Positions 1 to 12,614 of a stretch of 64,000 nucleotides of DNA are shown piece after piece. Under the pieces are notes generated by a model. That model was given only the letters and a program-made list of their open reading frames with translations, made no database searches and was not told the origin of the DNA. The position numbers and the translations under genes were made by a program. How positions within the stretch are numbered: position 1 is the first letter of the stretch; each line of letters starts with the position of its first letter. The stretch comes from Metallyticus violacea (lineage: Eukaryota > Arthropoda > Insecta > Mantodea > Metallyticidae): the NCBI GenBank assembly GCA_030762175.1, contig CM060842.1, positions 45,354,001 to 45,418,000 of the forward strand, given 5' to 3'.

Positions 1-303
1 GAAATACACTAGCATTTACTGCGTTTCAATCAATTTTTACACTAGATTACGCACAAAACTTCTATTATGGAATGTAAGTCTCTGGCGCTTTGAGCTCAAG
101 AGATCCTTATATTGGGGAAAATACGTTCATCGTTTACTGAAACTAATGAAGCTTATTTTATAAAAACATGGAAAGGAAGTGTGTTGGAGGTTGCAAAGGC
201 TTCCACATTGTGATAGTTCCTCAAAATGAATTCAAGTTTGACTTTGACAAATCCGTCAAGTTGTCCCTCAAAGTTATCAACTTCTTTCTGTTCCTTTTCC
301 AGG

Positions 304-328
304 TTTTTTTTTTTTTTTTTTTTTTTTT
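304..328. repeat. Homopolymer T25
   Basis: Uninterrupted run of 25 T. On the minus strand this is a poly(A) run and could be an old retroposon tail, but nothing recognisable lies on the side where a retroposon body would be. Confidence 0.85.
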
Positions 329-2505
329 CCCCTTCCTAAACTCTTAGTCACACGGGGCAAATATCTGTAACCATATAGTGTGAACAGTTCCAACTCTAGG
401 TCTTTGTTCAGCAATTGTTGGGCATGTTTGATGACTGTTGCATCCATTGAATCTGGAGCACATATGAAGCTTTTTTCGAAGTTTTCACACAAGAAAACTA
501 CACTCCGTATCCAAGATAACCTGTATTTGACAGGGGATTGTGGTAGATGGAGCCCAGTACAAAAGTATGATTTGATGCCTTGATAAGAATCTTCTTTAGT
601 AGTCATTTACCCTGTTATGTTTTTTCCTGACTCTCTCACAAACACGTCCATGTGTAATGCATCGTCACATAGTTAAGGTTGGAGTACACACCTTCAGTTT
701 TCGGAAAGCCGAAAGCATGTAGTGTGATCAGTCACCACAACTTTGACTTTTTTGCACTGTATACCCTCCTGCCATACGGTTTCAAGCATGGATCATTGAA
801 TGACTGCACTCATTTGTCTTCTCTCACTTGTCTTCTAACACCTCAAAGATCATGATATTTTACTCTCTTATCAGCACAATCAATATATATCTTTCAATAG
901 TTTCATCTATGAATCCCATCTCTTGTTATTTTCTCGAAAACATTCTCATAAATTGACTTTATGTATTTTTTTCTCACGGCGCTCTCATCCTGTACTGGCC
1001 TTTGTTTATACTTCTACATGAATGGTTTGAATGCAGGATTGTTGACCTTGTTAATTGGAATTCCTATAGCAAGATCGACAGAGAACTAACTCGATGACTG
1101 CTGCTTTTCAAATCATAAAGTGAAGGCACGTATCAAGATAGTTTGCTTAGATTGCGACTTATGGAGTTAAACATTCTTCGCGTGCTTTATGTACTGGATG
1201 TGCTGATTAATTTTGGCTTTTTGATGCTTCTCATCGGTCGCAATATCAGATAGTACATCAAAGAATTAGAATTAGTTTCAATTAATTGTCTCTTGAATTT
1301 TTCTGAAAGTGCATGTAACTCTGGTTTTTGAACTTTCGGCATGATAGAATACTCAGAACTGCAACAACAGAAGCTCAATCAAATAGAGCAACTAGAGATA
1401 TGAGCCTTCTTAATTAAAAATGTCACGGACCTCACAGAGAACTGCGGTTCCGGGGAGTAACTTTAATTGAAATTTGTGTTTTTTCTTGCAGGTTTTGCTG
1501 CATTAACTTGTTTCGCGATAATGACAGTTATAGTTTAGCACCATATATATTCAATAATATATTAACTTGGAAACTATTGAACCTGCAAATTTATAAATAC
1601 TTTTATAGCTCTCGTTCTTCTCTACAAAATTAGGCGATATTATAGACTTTTATGTAGGTTCTCAAAAAGTGTACAATTTGTTTATTATGCTGCTCAATAA
1701 GAGTGCAAATAATTTATTTTTCCGCCCAATATTTTAACAAAACATTAAAGAAAATTGTTAAAGAAGGTACTGAAGCACCAAAGATGTGAAAAGGGATAAA
1801 TATGATAATATCACCAAAAGGCTTGAAAACGTGTAATAAAATTTGTCTGTTTCGTTTCATTTCATATCCTAAAACATGTCTCAATTATCGGTATGAACGC
1901 AGGTATATTCTTGTAAAGGTGCTGCACCATAAATTCTGTTTCTTACTCGTCACAAAAAACCCAAATATAATGATGAAGATTTCTCTGCAAAAACGATGGA
2001 TATTATTCGTAATTACCTTTACAGGTAAAGAAATTGAAAGTTTGAAACGCTTTTTGCTTGAAGGTGTCATTGGACAATATGAAACTATTTTCGGCAATAC
2101 GGGTGGGGTATTATGTTATGTAACAGCTATCAAGAAATTAAAAGGTGTTTGTTTTTAATGACCCACAGTGTTACTTATAATCTGTACAAACTATAAGATT
2201 TAAAAACATTGAATGCCAAATATAAGTGGTAAATATGGGAGTTAAATACCACTTAAAAAAAAAAAAAAAAGACAAGTCACAGCCTTCTAAAGCAAATAGT
2301 AGAATTTTAACTGAACAATGTTCGCGAAATCAAATCCCGCCCCCCAAAAATAGCTTTGTAGTGACATAATTAAACATGTATTAAAATACTTATAACAAAG
2401 GAACATTAATGAAAATCATATCAAAATGAACAGAAAATCAGTAAAATCTAAAAATTGTATAAAAACAAAAATATGATTTTCGACACCCTTTTCCCTTTAA
2501 TACTT

Positions 2506-2660
2506 CCCTTAACTCTCCTCAGCATCTCGCTTGCATACTCTTATCAGTGTACGCTCGGCGTTATCCGGGCTGTATTTGCTTTAATTTTAAGGAGTCCTTT
2601 CTTTTTCATCTTATATGAAGGATTTGGGAGATAAGAGGTATTCAATGAGATTTTAGAATT
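2506..2660 (+). repeat. Dispersed repeat, copy 1
   Basis: Shares a core of about 26 bases (CTTAACTC, then CAGCATCTC and CTTG) followed by a CCGGGCT block and an AT-rich tail with the segment near 51129. The two copies differ in length between blocks. No coding capacity is visible and the class is unknown. Confidence 0.4.
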
Positions 2661-3782
2661 CGTATTCGAGAAAATTTAGAATTCGTTCACCTCTAATGAA
2701 TAGAGTTGAGCCTTCTAGCTGCCTTAAATAGCTCATTATTTTGATAAAATTTATTTAAAAGTTACAGGAATTTTAAGCAATATTTTTCACGGTGAGCTTT
2801 CGTTTAGTCTATCGACATCGGAATAATTGTCATATAATCTTCCTCTTATGTACAAAGAACTTCTGGCATACTATATCGTAGAAAAAATGCACATAAACGT
2901 TTATCTCATATACCAAATAGCTGTTAATTATTTACTTTTAATTTATAGTGCCTTTGATCCTATGGATCTAATAACATTTGTTAGCTATTAGTCACGTTAA
3001 ACCTGTCTCGAATAGATGGCTTTAGCTGCTTAATAGCCTATCTTTCGTATTAAATTCTTTTCATTGATATATTTGCTTTAGAATGGGTGAAACTGAAATA
3101 TTCAATTCAACATTTACTTTCAGAACTAACAAGGAAGGGTCACTGCGGTTATTTCGGAGAATAGAACAAAACTATATGCAAAGATTTAGGTGCTATAGTG
3201 CAACGGTAAGGGAAGTGTAGGTGGGGCGCTGTAAATTTCCCCTATTTTACTGCAAATGTGGTCAGAAGAGAGCTGTGTGTTGTCAGATGTATTTACCGAA
3301 CATCAAGACGTTTACAAGCAGATCTAATATTACCAAAAGTCATTTAAATGTCCTACAAGGACAATCAATGTGACTAAATTTACAGGGGGAAAAATCAGTT
3401 TCTCCTTCTGGTTGACTCCTGAACGGCCAATAGAGATGAACTATAACTTGACACTTACTGAACGCGTGAATTCAGCAAAATAAATAGGCATTGCACCATT
3501 TGCCGATATTTTCTTTTTCCGTTAATCAAAAATGCTGTTAAAATGATCACAGATGCAATTATGGTATCTTCTGACAGCGAAATTAACATATGGCATATAA
3601 GTCCGTTCTTACTCCTTCGATATTTTCTGACGTGGGTACACCAAAATCCTGCCTAAATCATTGCAAACACTTTTGGGGTACTGTTTGTGAGAGAGTTATA
3701 ACCATATACTTTCATCAAATGTGTACGCTATAGCCGCACTCTTATTGTTGACTTGTATATTTTTTGCTTCTGGTCTAGTCAA

Positions 3783-4102
3783 GTAAGACAATTTTTATTT
3801 TTTATTTTTTTTTATTTTTTTTTTTTTGATTAGTGTTGAACGCCCGTTTTTACTACTGAGGCACCACAGGCGGTGAACACTGATGATACATGAAATGAAA
3901 TGATATATTGGAAAGTACTTTTTTTTAAGAAAGAAAGCGTTCCATGTCTAAGTTTAGGGTACCTCCCCGGCATTTGCCATTTTTGAGGATTGAGGAAAAC
4001 CTGGAAAAAACCTCAGTCAGGGAGGACGATCCTGGCGGGATTCGAACCCCAGACCTCCCGCTCATGCCTTAACGACCTTGGCCACCCGTGGCGGTAAGAC
4101 AA
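3783..4102 (-). mobile_element. SINE-B (tRNA-derived), full copy with target duplication
   Basis: Body 3792-4093 on the minus strand. Read in that direction it starts with a tRNA-like head (GCCACGGGTGGCC, then a B-box-like GGTTCGAATCCC type block), continues with a diagnostic body (GAGGTTTTTTCCAGGTTTTCC, then CAAATGCCGGGGAGG) and ends in an A-rich tail. The 9-bp direct repeat GTAAGACAA lies at 3783-3791 and 4094-4102 and marks the target-site duplication. The tRNA-like promoter implies RNA polymerase III transcription and LINE-dependent mobilisation; that is family knowledge, not shown here. Confidence 0.85.
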
Positions 4103-5313
4103 CTCTGTTATCAAGGGTTTTATGATTCGTCTCCAATAACCCTTTTTTTTTCGTAATAATTCAAGTGATTTCTAAACAGTCATAGTATTCTCATCGCAAC
4201 TTTCAAGATCAACATTTCCTGTTATGATACTCCATAGCTGCAAACATTTATTCCGCTTCTCTATTAAATGCACCATATATGTATATAATTTGCGCGACAA
4301 CGCATCGTAATCTTTCCTTGTAAGGAAATCCAGGGGACAAAACTGTTTAAGGTCAGGAATAATTTGTATCCGCGGTCACTCTAATATGTCACTTCACATG
4401 CGACTTTCGAACCAGCTCACTGGATGTTCTAACCTGTTGTAGTATTCGCACAAACTTTAAAGACTGTGGTGGAATACATGCCAGTCCTAAGGAACTAAGC
4501 AGTGAATATGAATTAAATGGTTTATTAGTAATACTATCCATCATTGAATAAAGTTGCGGCAGTTTGATGTTGTGTTATTTTGAAAAAATCTGCAGTTTAT
4601 TCCATGGGAATGATAAAGCAATCTTTAACAAAGGTACGCAATATTCATTTGCCTAAACGATTAAATCAAATTGCGAAGGAAGTCTTGCTAATTTCGCTCT
4701 ACAATCGGAAACAGATAAATACGCACAGCAGTGATGCAATGAGCATCGTTTAACGATAACAAAATTTATAGACATCGTTTACATTGAAGTTGGTTTCCTA
4801 ATCAGCACAGAGATACATTTTCCCAATAAGACTGATTGGCTCCTTGTAGTAACGGTAAGCTATTATAAACAACCATTACGTCGAGAAATTTCATCTAACC
4901 TTAAGGCGAAGTCCACAGTTGCCAGGGATACACCAATCTGTGGATTCCTCATAAAAATTAACTTAAAAATACTTCTTCAAAAGGCCACATAATGTGCACT
5001 TCCATACTGTATTCAATAAGGCATTAGTGTCAATTTTACTTGAACCCGGTGAGGCGATTACATCTGTACTATGTCATTACGGTTTTACATTGATATTCTA
5101 TGGTCTATACATTCCATGAAAATCGAATTTCCTGTAATAGTATCGTTCAAAAACTTTCTATAAACATACCCAGACATTGTAAAATAAAAATAAATAAACC
5201 CTTGTTTGTCCAGAGACAGGCTCTAAATACAGGATGTAAAAAAGTTTCGATCCATTTTCATGAAATAATGGCTTGTGGTGAATAAAATATGTCTTGTGTA
5301 TATGTACAATAAA
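4103..5313. other. Anonymous sequence
   Basis: No coding or repeat feature could be supported. Short open frames here (for example 5100-5285) resemble nothing recognised. Confidence 0.5.
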
Positions 5314-5900
5314 GTTATTTGAGTTTTACGGCCGGTACAGCCCAGCTCTTGCTGGGAGATACTAGCCACCAAGACCGTATACTGCATATACTGGTGGTAG
5401 CTTGTAGTTAATTTGGGAGAGTTTATCAGCGAGAGGTAATGTGTTCGTGTGTGCTTTCATTGCGTGTAGATTGTTCTTCGTTAGTAATGCGACTGCATAT
5501 AGTCTTAAACGTTTGCATGTATGATGCATATGTGAAAATGGATTCATATACAGAACTGGTAAGAGAATTCGCAAGAAAGTATCTTGATAATCTTGAGAAA
5601 CTGCTAAAACATTACAAGAGACATGATCTCTTCATGACAAGAAACTAAAGGAAGAAAAGTTAGATCAAATGCAAGAAATTTCTTTCGCATATGCTGGCAA
5701 TGTATTGCCGCTGAGGGGCATACATTTTAACACATTTTACAACACAGGTTAGCTTATTTTATATTTTAAATATAGCATCATTTTATGCTTTCAGTAAAAT
5801 ATAACTATTAAAATAGAAATACTAACTTTTCAATGGCAACTCTTAACATCCTTTTTCCTGTTGCGGCGGCTGCACTCAGTCCAGGCAAATAACCTCACGG
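5314..5900 (+). mobile_element. DUF4817-type inverted-repeat element, copy 1
   Basis: About 590 bp related along its length to the segments at 12615-13300 and 54466-55044. The left end (TTATTTGAGTTTT, then GCCGG and a degenerate GAGCTC-type block) and the right end (AAATAACCTCACGG) correspond to the inverted ends of the other copies. Inside, the plus strand encodes a decayed helix-turn-helix segment seen as MYDAYVKMDS at about 5520-5550 followed by KLLKHYK, matching MYDLYVKTVS and KLLETLS of the best copy. There is no room for a catalytic DDE domain, so the copy would be non-autonomous. Confidence 0.6.
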
Positions 5901-7200
5901 TATGTGTGCACTTTTTATCATATTTCAACATAACCCTCATCCATTCCAAAGTACTGTGCGATAACATCCTGAAAATATTAATTTTTTTTATATTTTATTT
6001 CGGAATATCACTACAGAACACTGGTTGTAGAGAAAACATAGTGTCTGTTGTTAATGCTGGATTGCGTTGTTTGACATAAGTGGAGGGGAAACAAGAATAT
6101 ACTTGAAATTTTCGGCGACTTTTTGTAATCCGTTGTTTTCTTTCAAAAGATGCAGCACTCTCCTTATTGCGTTGGATGTGATGATAATGAATAGACGAGG
6201 TTTACCTAAATATAGGCATCATGTTCACCGGATTTGACTCTTTTATGTTTTGTTTTCTTCATTTTTCTTGAGGGTTTATGATATCACCAGTGTACTAAAC
6301 AGTAACATATTTACAGGGCCTGAAGAATCGTATTTGAGAAAACGTGCAGCAATTTCAGGGGACGTGCTTAAAAGCATCTTTCAGTCTGCATTCCAATATA
6401 GGACATAATGCTTTGAAATTGATAGTTCCACGTTGATTTGAAACAAAATTCGCATATACATATACCATTTAAATTTCTTGTACATTTATTTAATGGAAAT
6501 GAATCTAAATTTGTCATCCTTGTACTTAACAAAATACACCTAATAATTTTATAACTTCGCACTAAACTTGATATTTAATCTATACCCTGTACATGAAACA
6601 GCGTGGTTCAGCTGAATCCATAATTCACAATGATACTAAAATGGGAATCATGTCACCTTGCTGAAGACCACGAGTTTCATTGAGGCAGCGGTTCAAGGGG
6701 AATAAGGAGATCAATCGCAATGGGAGTTAGTTTCACTATTGCAATCCAGAGGCAAAGCGCACAATGGTAAGATTCATCAAGAAATACGAAAACTTATCTA
6801 ATTTATAGCAAAATTTGTGATTAAACCTTCCTCATTTGTCCAGTACTAAAGAAAAATCGATTGAAAAAGAAAATTGGCGAGCAGCGACGATAATGCATGA
6901 ATGCTGCACAAGGATAGCGCTTCGACTGAATTTGCTACGCGCCAACTTATTTACCACCTTCTAATTTTCACCTTTTTTTTTTATCAAGTAAGAAAGTAGT
7001 CGTCATTCTAAAAGCGGTGCTGCTTCTTGTATACAAAAAAGCTTATCATAGAAAGACTTTAAAAAGTGAAGGGAGTAAAACTGGCAGCACACATCGGTCA
7101 CGTCCTTGTTAGTCATAGGATTGTGTGGATCCGGTACTTGAGCGTTCGATGACCTTAGCAGCGAGTGGCGACAGTTATTCGGTGACATACTGAAGTAGAG
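5901..7200. other. Anonymous sequence
   Basis: No gene recognised. The stretch from about 6870 is somewhat less AT-rich and may already include 5' flanking sequence of the mariner remnant that follows. Confidence 0.45.
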
Positions 7201-7232
7201 GTGGTAAGTGCAAGCGCTCTAGCAATAAGTTT

Positions 7233-8080
7233 ATGAAATTGGTACAACGTTCGTGGATCAAAACTGAAGTTGCACGAGGCCATGATGCTCAAGAGAGTTA
7301 TCAGGAACTATGTGAAGCATGTGATGATGCTGGGTTACCATATCGCACAGTGGAAGATACGTAAAAGTGTTTCGTGCAGGCAGGGGTGCTGTTCAGGACA
7401 ACCCTCGTTCAGGATAACCCCAAACTGACAACCATATGATGCAACTCCTTGCTTCCCTTTTGGATGTTGTTCGCCAATGAACTGTGCACTAATCAGCCGC
7501 AGAAGTAGGCGTATGCCACAAATCCATACTCCATATTCTGCAGGACATTCTTGAGTTAGTGCGTTTGGATACCCCATGTCATCACGGAGGCGTAACAATG
7601 ATACCGGTATGATATTGCACAAGACTTTCTGAACTTTATCAGAGAGAAGGTGGCGACTCCCTTGGAAGGATTCTATGCACCACGCTTGAAACGGCAATCA
7701 TAAATGTAAACATCCCGGCTCTCCTCGTCCAAAGGTAGTGCGTTCTGAACATGAAGGTGATGATCATGGTGTTGTATTGCACCGTGCTATACCTAAAAGA
7801 AAAAAGGTAAATGCTGCGTACGTTGCAATTTCTTGGAACTTCGCCTTCGTTTAGCACAAAGAAGAAAGCGACAACACCTGGTGACGTGAAATCCTTCGTC
7901 CTTCATGACAATGCGAGGTGTGGCACTGCTAACGCTGTCACGGACCTCCTACGTTGATGAAACTGCAAGATAATGGAGTATTGACCATACTCACTCGTTA
8001 TGAGCCCGTGTGACTACGATCTCTTCGCAAAAATGAAAGAACCATTAAGTAGGGCGCTCACATCAGGACAGAGATGGACG
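7233..8080 (+). pseudogene. Mariner transposase, decayed
   Basis: Relic of a mariner-family cut-and-paste transposase. The first codon shown (ATG, 7233) opens a helix-turn-helix segment reading QRSWIKTEVARGHDAQESY, which stops at about 7362. Downstream, other frames preserve family blocks in order: VGVCHKSILHILQDIL (about 7505-7553), YQREGGDSLGRI (about 7637), LHDNARCGTANAVTDLL (about 7903-7953) with the second catalytic Asp, and SPCDYDLFAKMKEPL (about 8003-8047) with the third. At least three frame changes and several stops separate them, and the region between the last two catalytic residues is out of frame. It cannot make a functional enzyme. No convincing terminal inverted repeats were found. 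Confidence 0.85.
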
Positions 8081-8639
8081 CGCAGACGGAGTACGGCGCC
8101 TTCCACATGTGTGGCAGAAGGTGATGACAGGAGTTTACTTTCCTCTGATAATGAAACCATCTAGACAATACAGCACTGTTGCCATTACTTTTTATTCCAA
8201 CCTTAAACGCTGAACTTCTTACATCAGTTCCTAGAGACCTTTGGGTCAGTAAATTAATGACAGAATGAACACTGGCTCTAAGTTACTGTGCATTCTCACT
8301 CCTAAAAGTTATCCGGAAGGGCTCATTGAACCAATGCCGTAGACTCTAATAAACTCTCCAGTATAAAGCAGACCTATCATCAAACCTTCGTGTTTGTCCG
8401 TTAAATAAATTTTTAAAAATTAAATAATCGTTTTCTCTCTCTAGAAATAAAACATTTGTCGCTGTTGAAACAGTCTTAAAAACAAAACATGGTAGAGACG
8501 TTAAACCAAGGTGTGCGCATGCGCTGTCAAGAGGACAGCTTCCCCGTCACTGTCTTTGGCGCTAATTGACTCGCAAACTTTGTTGTTAATGGCTTAACAA
8601 GGTTGCAGCTCCGACACAACTTATCCATTTACACATCTC

Positions 8640-8820
8640 CCTCACTTCTTCCCAGACCTTCTTAATGGAAATAGTTATCCGTGGTGTTGGAGAATCAGGT
8701 ATGCCAACACTTGCATACTTCACGCAAGTTCTCACACGGAAATTGAATAGGACTCACCGAAGTATCTTCTGTACTGGAAGTTCTTTGTTCACTCTCTAAT
8801 TACTAGTTCCTTCTTCGTCT
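8640..8820 (-). pseudogene. Possible transposase helix-turn-helix remnant
   Basis: One minus-strand frame reads ILR, stop, VLFNFRVRTC, then GIPDSPTPRITIS and KKVWEEV. This resembles the DNA-binding part of DUF4817/mariner-type transposases, in which a W.-NFR-TGS segment is followed by GRPRS-RTPENI. The similarity is partial, there is no catalytic domain nearby, and chance is possible. Confidence 0.3.
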
Positions 8821-10916
8821 TATGCTGCCAGTAAGTCGAATCGCTTTGTTCCATAATTACTGTATGCACCAAAAGAAGAAGAATTAAACAAATGCATCTT
8901 GATCTACTTACTGATTTTTTTTATACAGACCGCAAGAAGGCAATCTATTCGGACATAGGAGAGAACTGGATAAAACAAAGATGCAGCATCTCCCTCGTTG
9001 GTTTTGAAGATTTCACGGTTAACAGTTTAATTAGGTTTAACTACGATGGTCCCGCAATGACTTATGGGAGTCAGGCTGCATTTGTGCTCTGGTCAGAATG
9101 AATTTTTTTCTTCTAAAAGACGTTTCAACAGTTGAAGAGTGGAGATGCCAAACTTTCCAAATGTAGTCATTTTGTTTCAAAAGTGCGTTCTATGTGCCCA
9201 CATGCATATTCCTAGTCGTGTTCTAAGTGCCTATACACGGATGGTATCATCAGAGGTTTATGGATGGCCTGGTTCGGGCTCATTCTTAACGGTCCCAGTG
9301 CGCTCGAACTTGTTCCCCAACACCCGTAGTTCCAACACTCGTTAACAGATAGCACAGTTCTAAATGCCAAGATAAGCTGCCATCTTGTGTTCTAAGTCTC
9401 ATGTCATTATAACGCAAGTTTTTAAGGGAAAATATTTATAGTACAGAAATATTTAGTAAGTGTCCAAACTTTTGATTTGCGATAAGAGATTTCGCTGTTA
9501 TAGAGAAAAGAATTGTAAGTAAGGCATTCACTCCCCAAGATTTACATAGAATTTTAGATTAAGCTAAAGCTATAAATCCTTTTCATGTAGTTCAAATGAA
9601 ATCAAGTGATTTCTTTGATTTTAAGACTGTTGCTGATTCACTGTTAACATTAAATAAGTGCAACATTTCAAAATGCACAATGGATTGACATGGATAAGTG
9701 GTAAAAGTAAAAGTAAAAGCAATAAATTTAAGTTATTGGACCCGTCAGGTTCAACGTACCTGTTTTGTCCAACTTTTCCATACATCCTCATTTCATTGGG
9801 AAATTCCATGTCTTCAAAAACTGAAATAATCCCCCCCCCCAAAAAAAACAAATATGTATTAGCTGAGCTATTTTCAACCTCAAATTAATGTGCCATTCTC
9901 AAGAAAAGTTTTATGTGAAAACGCTGGTACAAATTGTTATGGCAATTTTTTAAAGAAGAACATGCTCAATGCCTACACTAAATATACGAACTTAAGGTTA
10001 TACAATAAAGAAGATTGTGATTCAGTCATAAGTGGCTTCTCACCCGATTCTAACAAATGCTGAATAGTGACATTTTTGTTAAATATGTGCACTAAGTGAG
10101 ACGCACCTCTGATGCAGTTTTGCATCCTGTCTGTGTTTTGTAGATATCCAAATTTAAATCTTAATAGAAATATTCATCATATAAGCCTCATGTGACATTT
10201 TATTTATATTTACTGTTTGTTTACGAAGATTCAGGGCTTGAAGATTTCGATTGCTTGTTATGTACGGCCACTGCAATGTGTTCCTAATCTTGGATGATGT
10301 GAATGCCGCCATTTCCTCGGACTTTTTATGACCCTACCACAAATCCCAAGTGGCTATAACCTTTTTGAGATAGCGCTATTTTCCTTCCCACACAAGAAAG
10401 GTGCATGCCTAGCAATTCGTGTTTCCTCGTCTTCCCATCGATGATGTAGTTTCTTATGTCCTTCATAGATCTATAAACAAGATGACAGCGCAACAACGTC
10501 GCCAGATAATGTACACTACATCTGGGTAAACCTGTGACAGGAAATGGGCACACTCACGTTCGAAGAACACTACAAAACTGTGTTCCAAATTGTACTTGTA
10601 AATACAAGCTACTACAAATGAAGTAGTTTATTCTTTTGACTGTACTTCCTCTATATACAAGTCTTGTTCTTATTTCACTAACTTAAAATTAATAATTTTG
10701 ACAGACGAGGAAAAGAAAATTGTATTTTGAGTAAAAAAAAAACAAACAAACAAACAAACAAACAACAAGGATGCCTGCTTGCAGCCGAGAATTTTGAGCA
10801 CCTTCAGCAACAAGCATTCTGTGTTCAAAATATTTTACTGCCCAATGTTTTGATAATATATTTCAGAATTTAATCCTACTGAAGCCTGATTAATTACGTA
10901 TATTTACGATGTGGTA
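8821..10916. other. Anonymous sequence with simple repeats
   Basis: No gene recognised. It contains a short GTAAAA-type repeat near 9701-9720, a C-run near 9831-9840 followed by A8, and an A-rich (AAAC)n tract at 10733-10766. Open frames of 70-80 codons here have no recognisable motif. Confidence 0.5.
10733..10766. repeat. (AAAC)n microsatellite
   Basis: An A-run passes into about six AAAC units, which could be the tail of an old retroposon. No body is recognisable upstream. Confidence 0.8.
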
Positions 10917-11092
10917 TCCAAAGGTTTCCGGATTGATTCTGAAGCACTAAAAATGGTAGCATAAGAGTTGCGCGCCCAGCGCTGGGAAAGAGTAAAGTTG
11001 AACTAGCAGTGTGCTAAGCGATATCGTTGGATCTACATTAGGAGTAGTGCAGTCGGTATTTTTATCATCATATGTTAGCCTGCGATTTCGTC

Positions 11093-11755
11093 ATGAGCAG
11101 CAAGTTAGAACAAAGAACTATTTTTTTTATTTGTTTTATTTACAGACGTTCTTTAACATCTCAGGCCATTAGCGTTCCATTCTAATCAGGGCGTGAAACG
11201 GCCAAATTTTGCTCAGAAGCCTCTTCTTTCAGGCTTGAGGTTCTTTTTCGTGCCGTAAATGTACGACACGGGACCCACGGTTTACTTCCCTTCCGAAGGA
11301 AGCCATACTTTGAATTTTTACGCCCAAAAAAATACCCATCTGTCCTGGCCGGGTTTGAACCCGCGATCTTGGGGTTAGTAGACAAATATGGTTACCACTA
11401 CACCACCAGGACCAACAGGAACAAAGAACTAACGTGCATTATCGGAAAATCGGACACAGAGAATTAAACATACTCCTGCAAGCTTACGGCGATGATATAA
11501 TGTTTCGAGTGGTACAGGCACTTCAAACGTGGAAGACGCCGAGCATCACATTGGAGAACAATCAACGGCATTGCTGACATCGTTGGTGTGCCGTTTGGGT
11601 AATTGCAGGCAAAAGTCGCCGTTTCAATACTTTTGAGGAGATACAGCGTGAATTGCAGAACTAAAACAATGACTTTGAGACCGCATTCCAAAAGTGGCAG
11701 AAACGCTGGGACCGGTTTATTACTGCCCAAGGGGACTAAATCAAAGGAAATGGTG
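11093..11755 (+). pseudogene. Mariner transposase, internally deleted and SINE-interrupted
   Basis: The ATG at 11093 begins MSSKLEQRT, typical of the start of this mariner lineage. A SINE-A lies at 11121-11418; after it the frame resumes through a helix-turn-helix block ending AYGDDIM (about 11484-11504) and a frame-shifted FKRGRRRAS segment (about 11520-11548). The sequence then passes without any DDE core to a C-terminal block, RFNTFEEIQRELQN, stop, then FQKWQKRWDRFITAQGD (about 11617-11745). The order N-terminus, deletion, C-terminus and the in-frame stops make it non-functional. A 142-codon open frame on the opposite strand is an antisense shadow. Confidence 0.75.
11108..11431 (-). mobile_element. 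SINE-A (tRNA-derived) with 13-bp target duplication
   Basis: Body 11121-11418, minus strand. Read in that direction it begins GGTCCTGGTGGTGTAGTGG (tRNA head with A box), has the B-box region CGGGTTTGAACCCG inverted, then the family body (AAGTATGGCTTCCTTCGGAA, GTACATTTACGGCACGAAAA, CCTGAAAGAAGAGG) and ends with GTTAAAGAACGTC and an A/T-rich tail. The perfect 13-bp direct repeat GAACAAAGAACTA at 11108-11120 and 11419-11431 is its target-site duplication and consists of mariner coding sequence. Confidence 0.92.
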
Positions 11756-11816
11756 TTCAAAAATAAGTAAATGAAGTATATTCTTTGTAACATAACCTCT
11801 CCGGAAATTTTTGAAA

Positions 11817-12614
11817 ACATCTCATATATGATAAACATTTTAGGCTGTGAATTTGATGTGTAAAGGTTTAATGTTTTCGAAGAAAGTGCCATGCTTTTAG
11901 CCCAATCAATATTTAAATGCAGTTGATCGGAATAGAAATATAAATTTGGGGGAAATATTCAAAAAATACATATATTTAAAAATAAACTTCCTTCAATGTA
12001 ATAGTGAAAAACCTGGCAATTAATATATCAGTACATAGTACAGTGAATATATCACTCATTTCACCAGCACTCACTCTGGAGACAAATTTAAAGAGGTGCT
12101 GCATTTTTACAGCTATTGTTCTGTGGATAGATTCTGTAATTAGTACAATGCCATATGTAGATTAAAACATCCACGTAGATAGTATTTATATAAAGAAAGT
12201 GGACATGTTCCATATTCTAAATGAAAAACGATTACCTACATGAATACGCTCTCCTCGCAGCTACCACGGAAGATTAAGTAATGTCAACACTGTAACGGCT
12301 CCCTTTATCAAAAGCATTCAAATTTTTTAGTGTGTTCTCAGTATCCGAATATTCGCCTAAATTGGCGAGTAAATATTTCTGGAACTTGCTTGCAGGTTAT
12401 TCCCCATAATCTAACACTAATGATGATGTTCTTTTCTCTTTTCTGAATTGCACTTTAATGAAAATATGAAACAGCAAAATGATAAAGATTTTTATAATAT
12501 TTCACATTTTCTCAAAAATGAATCGAAACTTTAGAAATTTCGTGTGTTCCTTCTTTATGCCAGTGGTTTATTTTTAAATAGATAAATTGATTAGATTAGT
12601 CAAATAAGTGGAAG
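11817..12614. other. Anonymous AT-rich sequence
   Basis: No coding or repeat feature recognised between the mariner and the next inverted-repeat element. Confidence 0.5.

Larger units (their letters stand above)
1..3782. other. Anonymous AT-rich sequence
   Basis: No gene or recognisable transposon protein was found on either strand. It holds a T-run at 304-328, an A-run near 2257-2272 and one copy of a dispersed repeat at about 2506-2660, listed separately. The longest open frame (1802-2158, plus) has no recognisable motif and the composition of its surroundings. Confidence 0.55.
10917..11816 (+). mobile_element. Deleted mariner element interrupted by a SINE
   Basis: Imperfect inverted ends TCCAAAGGTTTCCGGA (10917-10932) and TCCGGAAATTTTTGAA (11800-11815, inverted) enclose about 900 bp, of which about 300 bp is a later SINE-A insertion with its duplicated target. 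The rest comprises a 5' untranslated stretch, the start of a transposase, an internal deletion joining the N-terminal domain to the C-terminus, and a short 3' end. About 600 bp is too short for a complete mariner (usually about 1.3 kb), so it is a defective derivative. Confidence 0.65.

Noticed and set aside
1802..2158. 118-codon open frame on the plus strand
   Set aside because: AT-rich, no motif, overlapped by an open frame on the other strand; expected by chance at this composition.
11464..11892. 142-codon open frame on the minus strand
   Set aside because: It is antisense to the mariner relic, whose plus-strand blocks explain the sequence.
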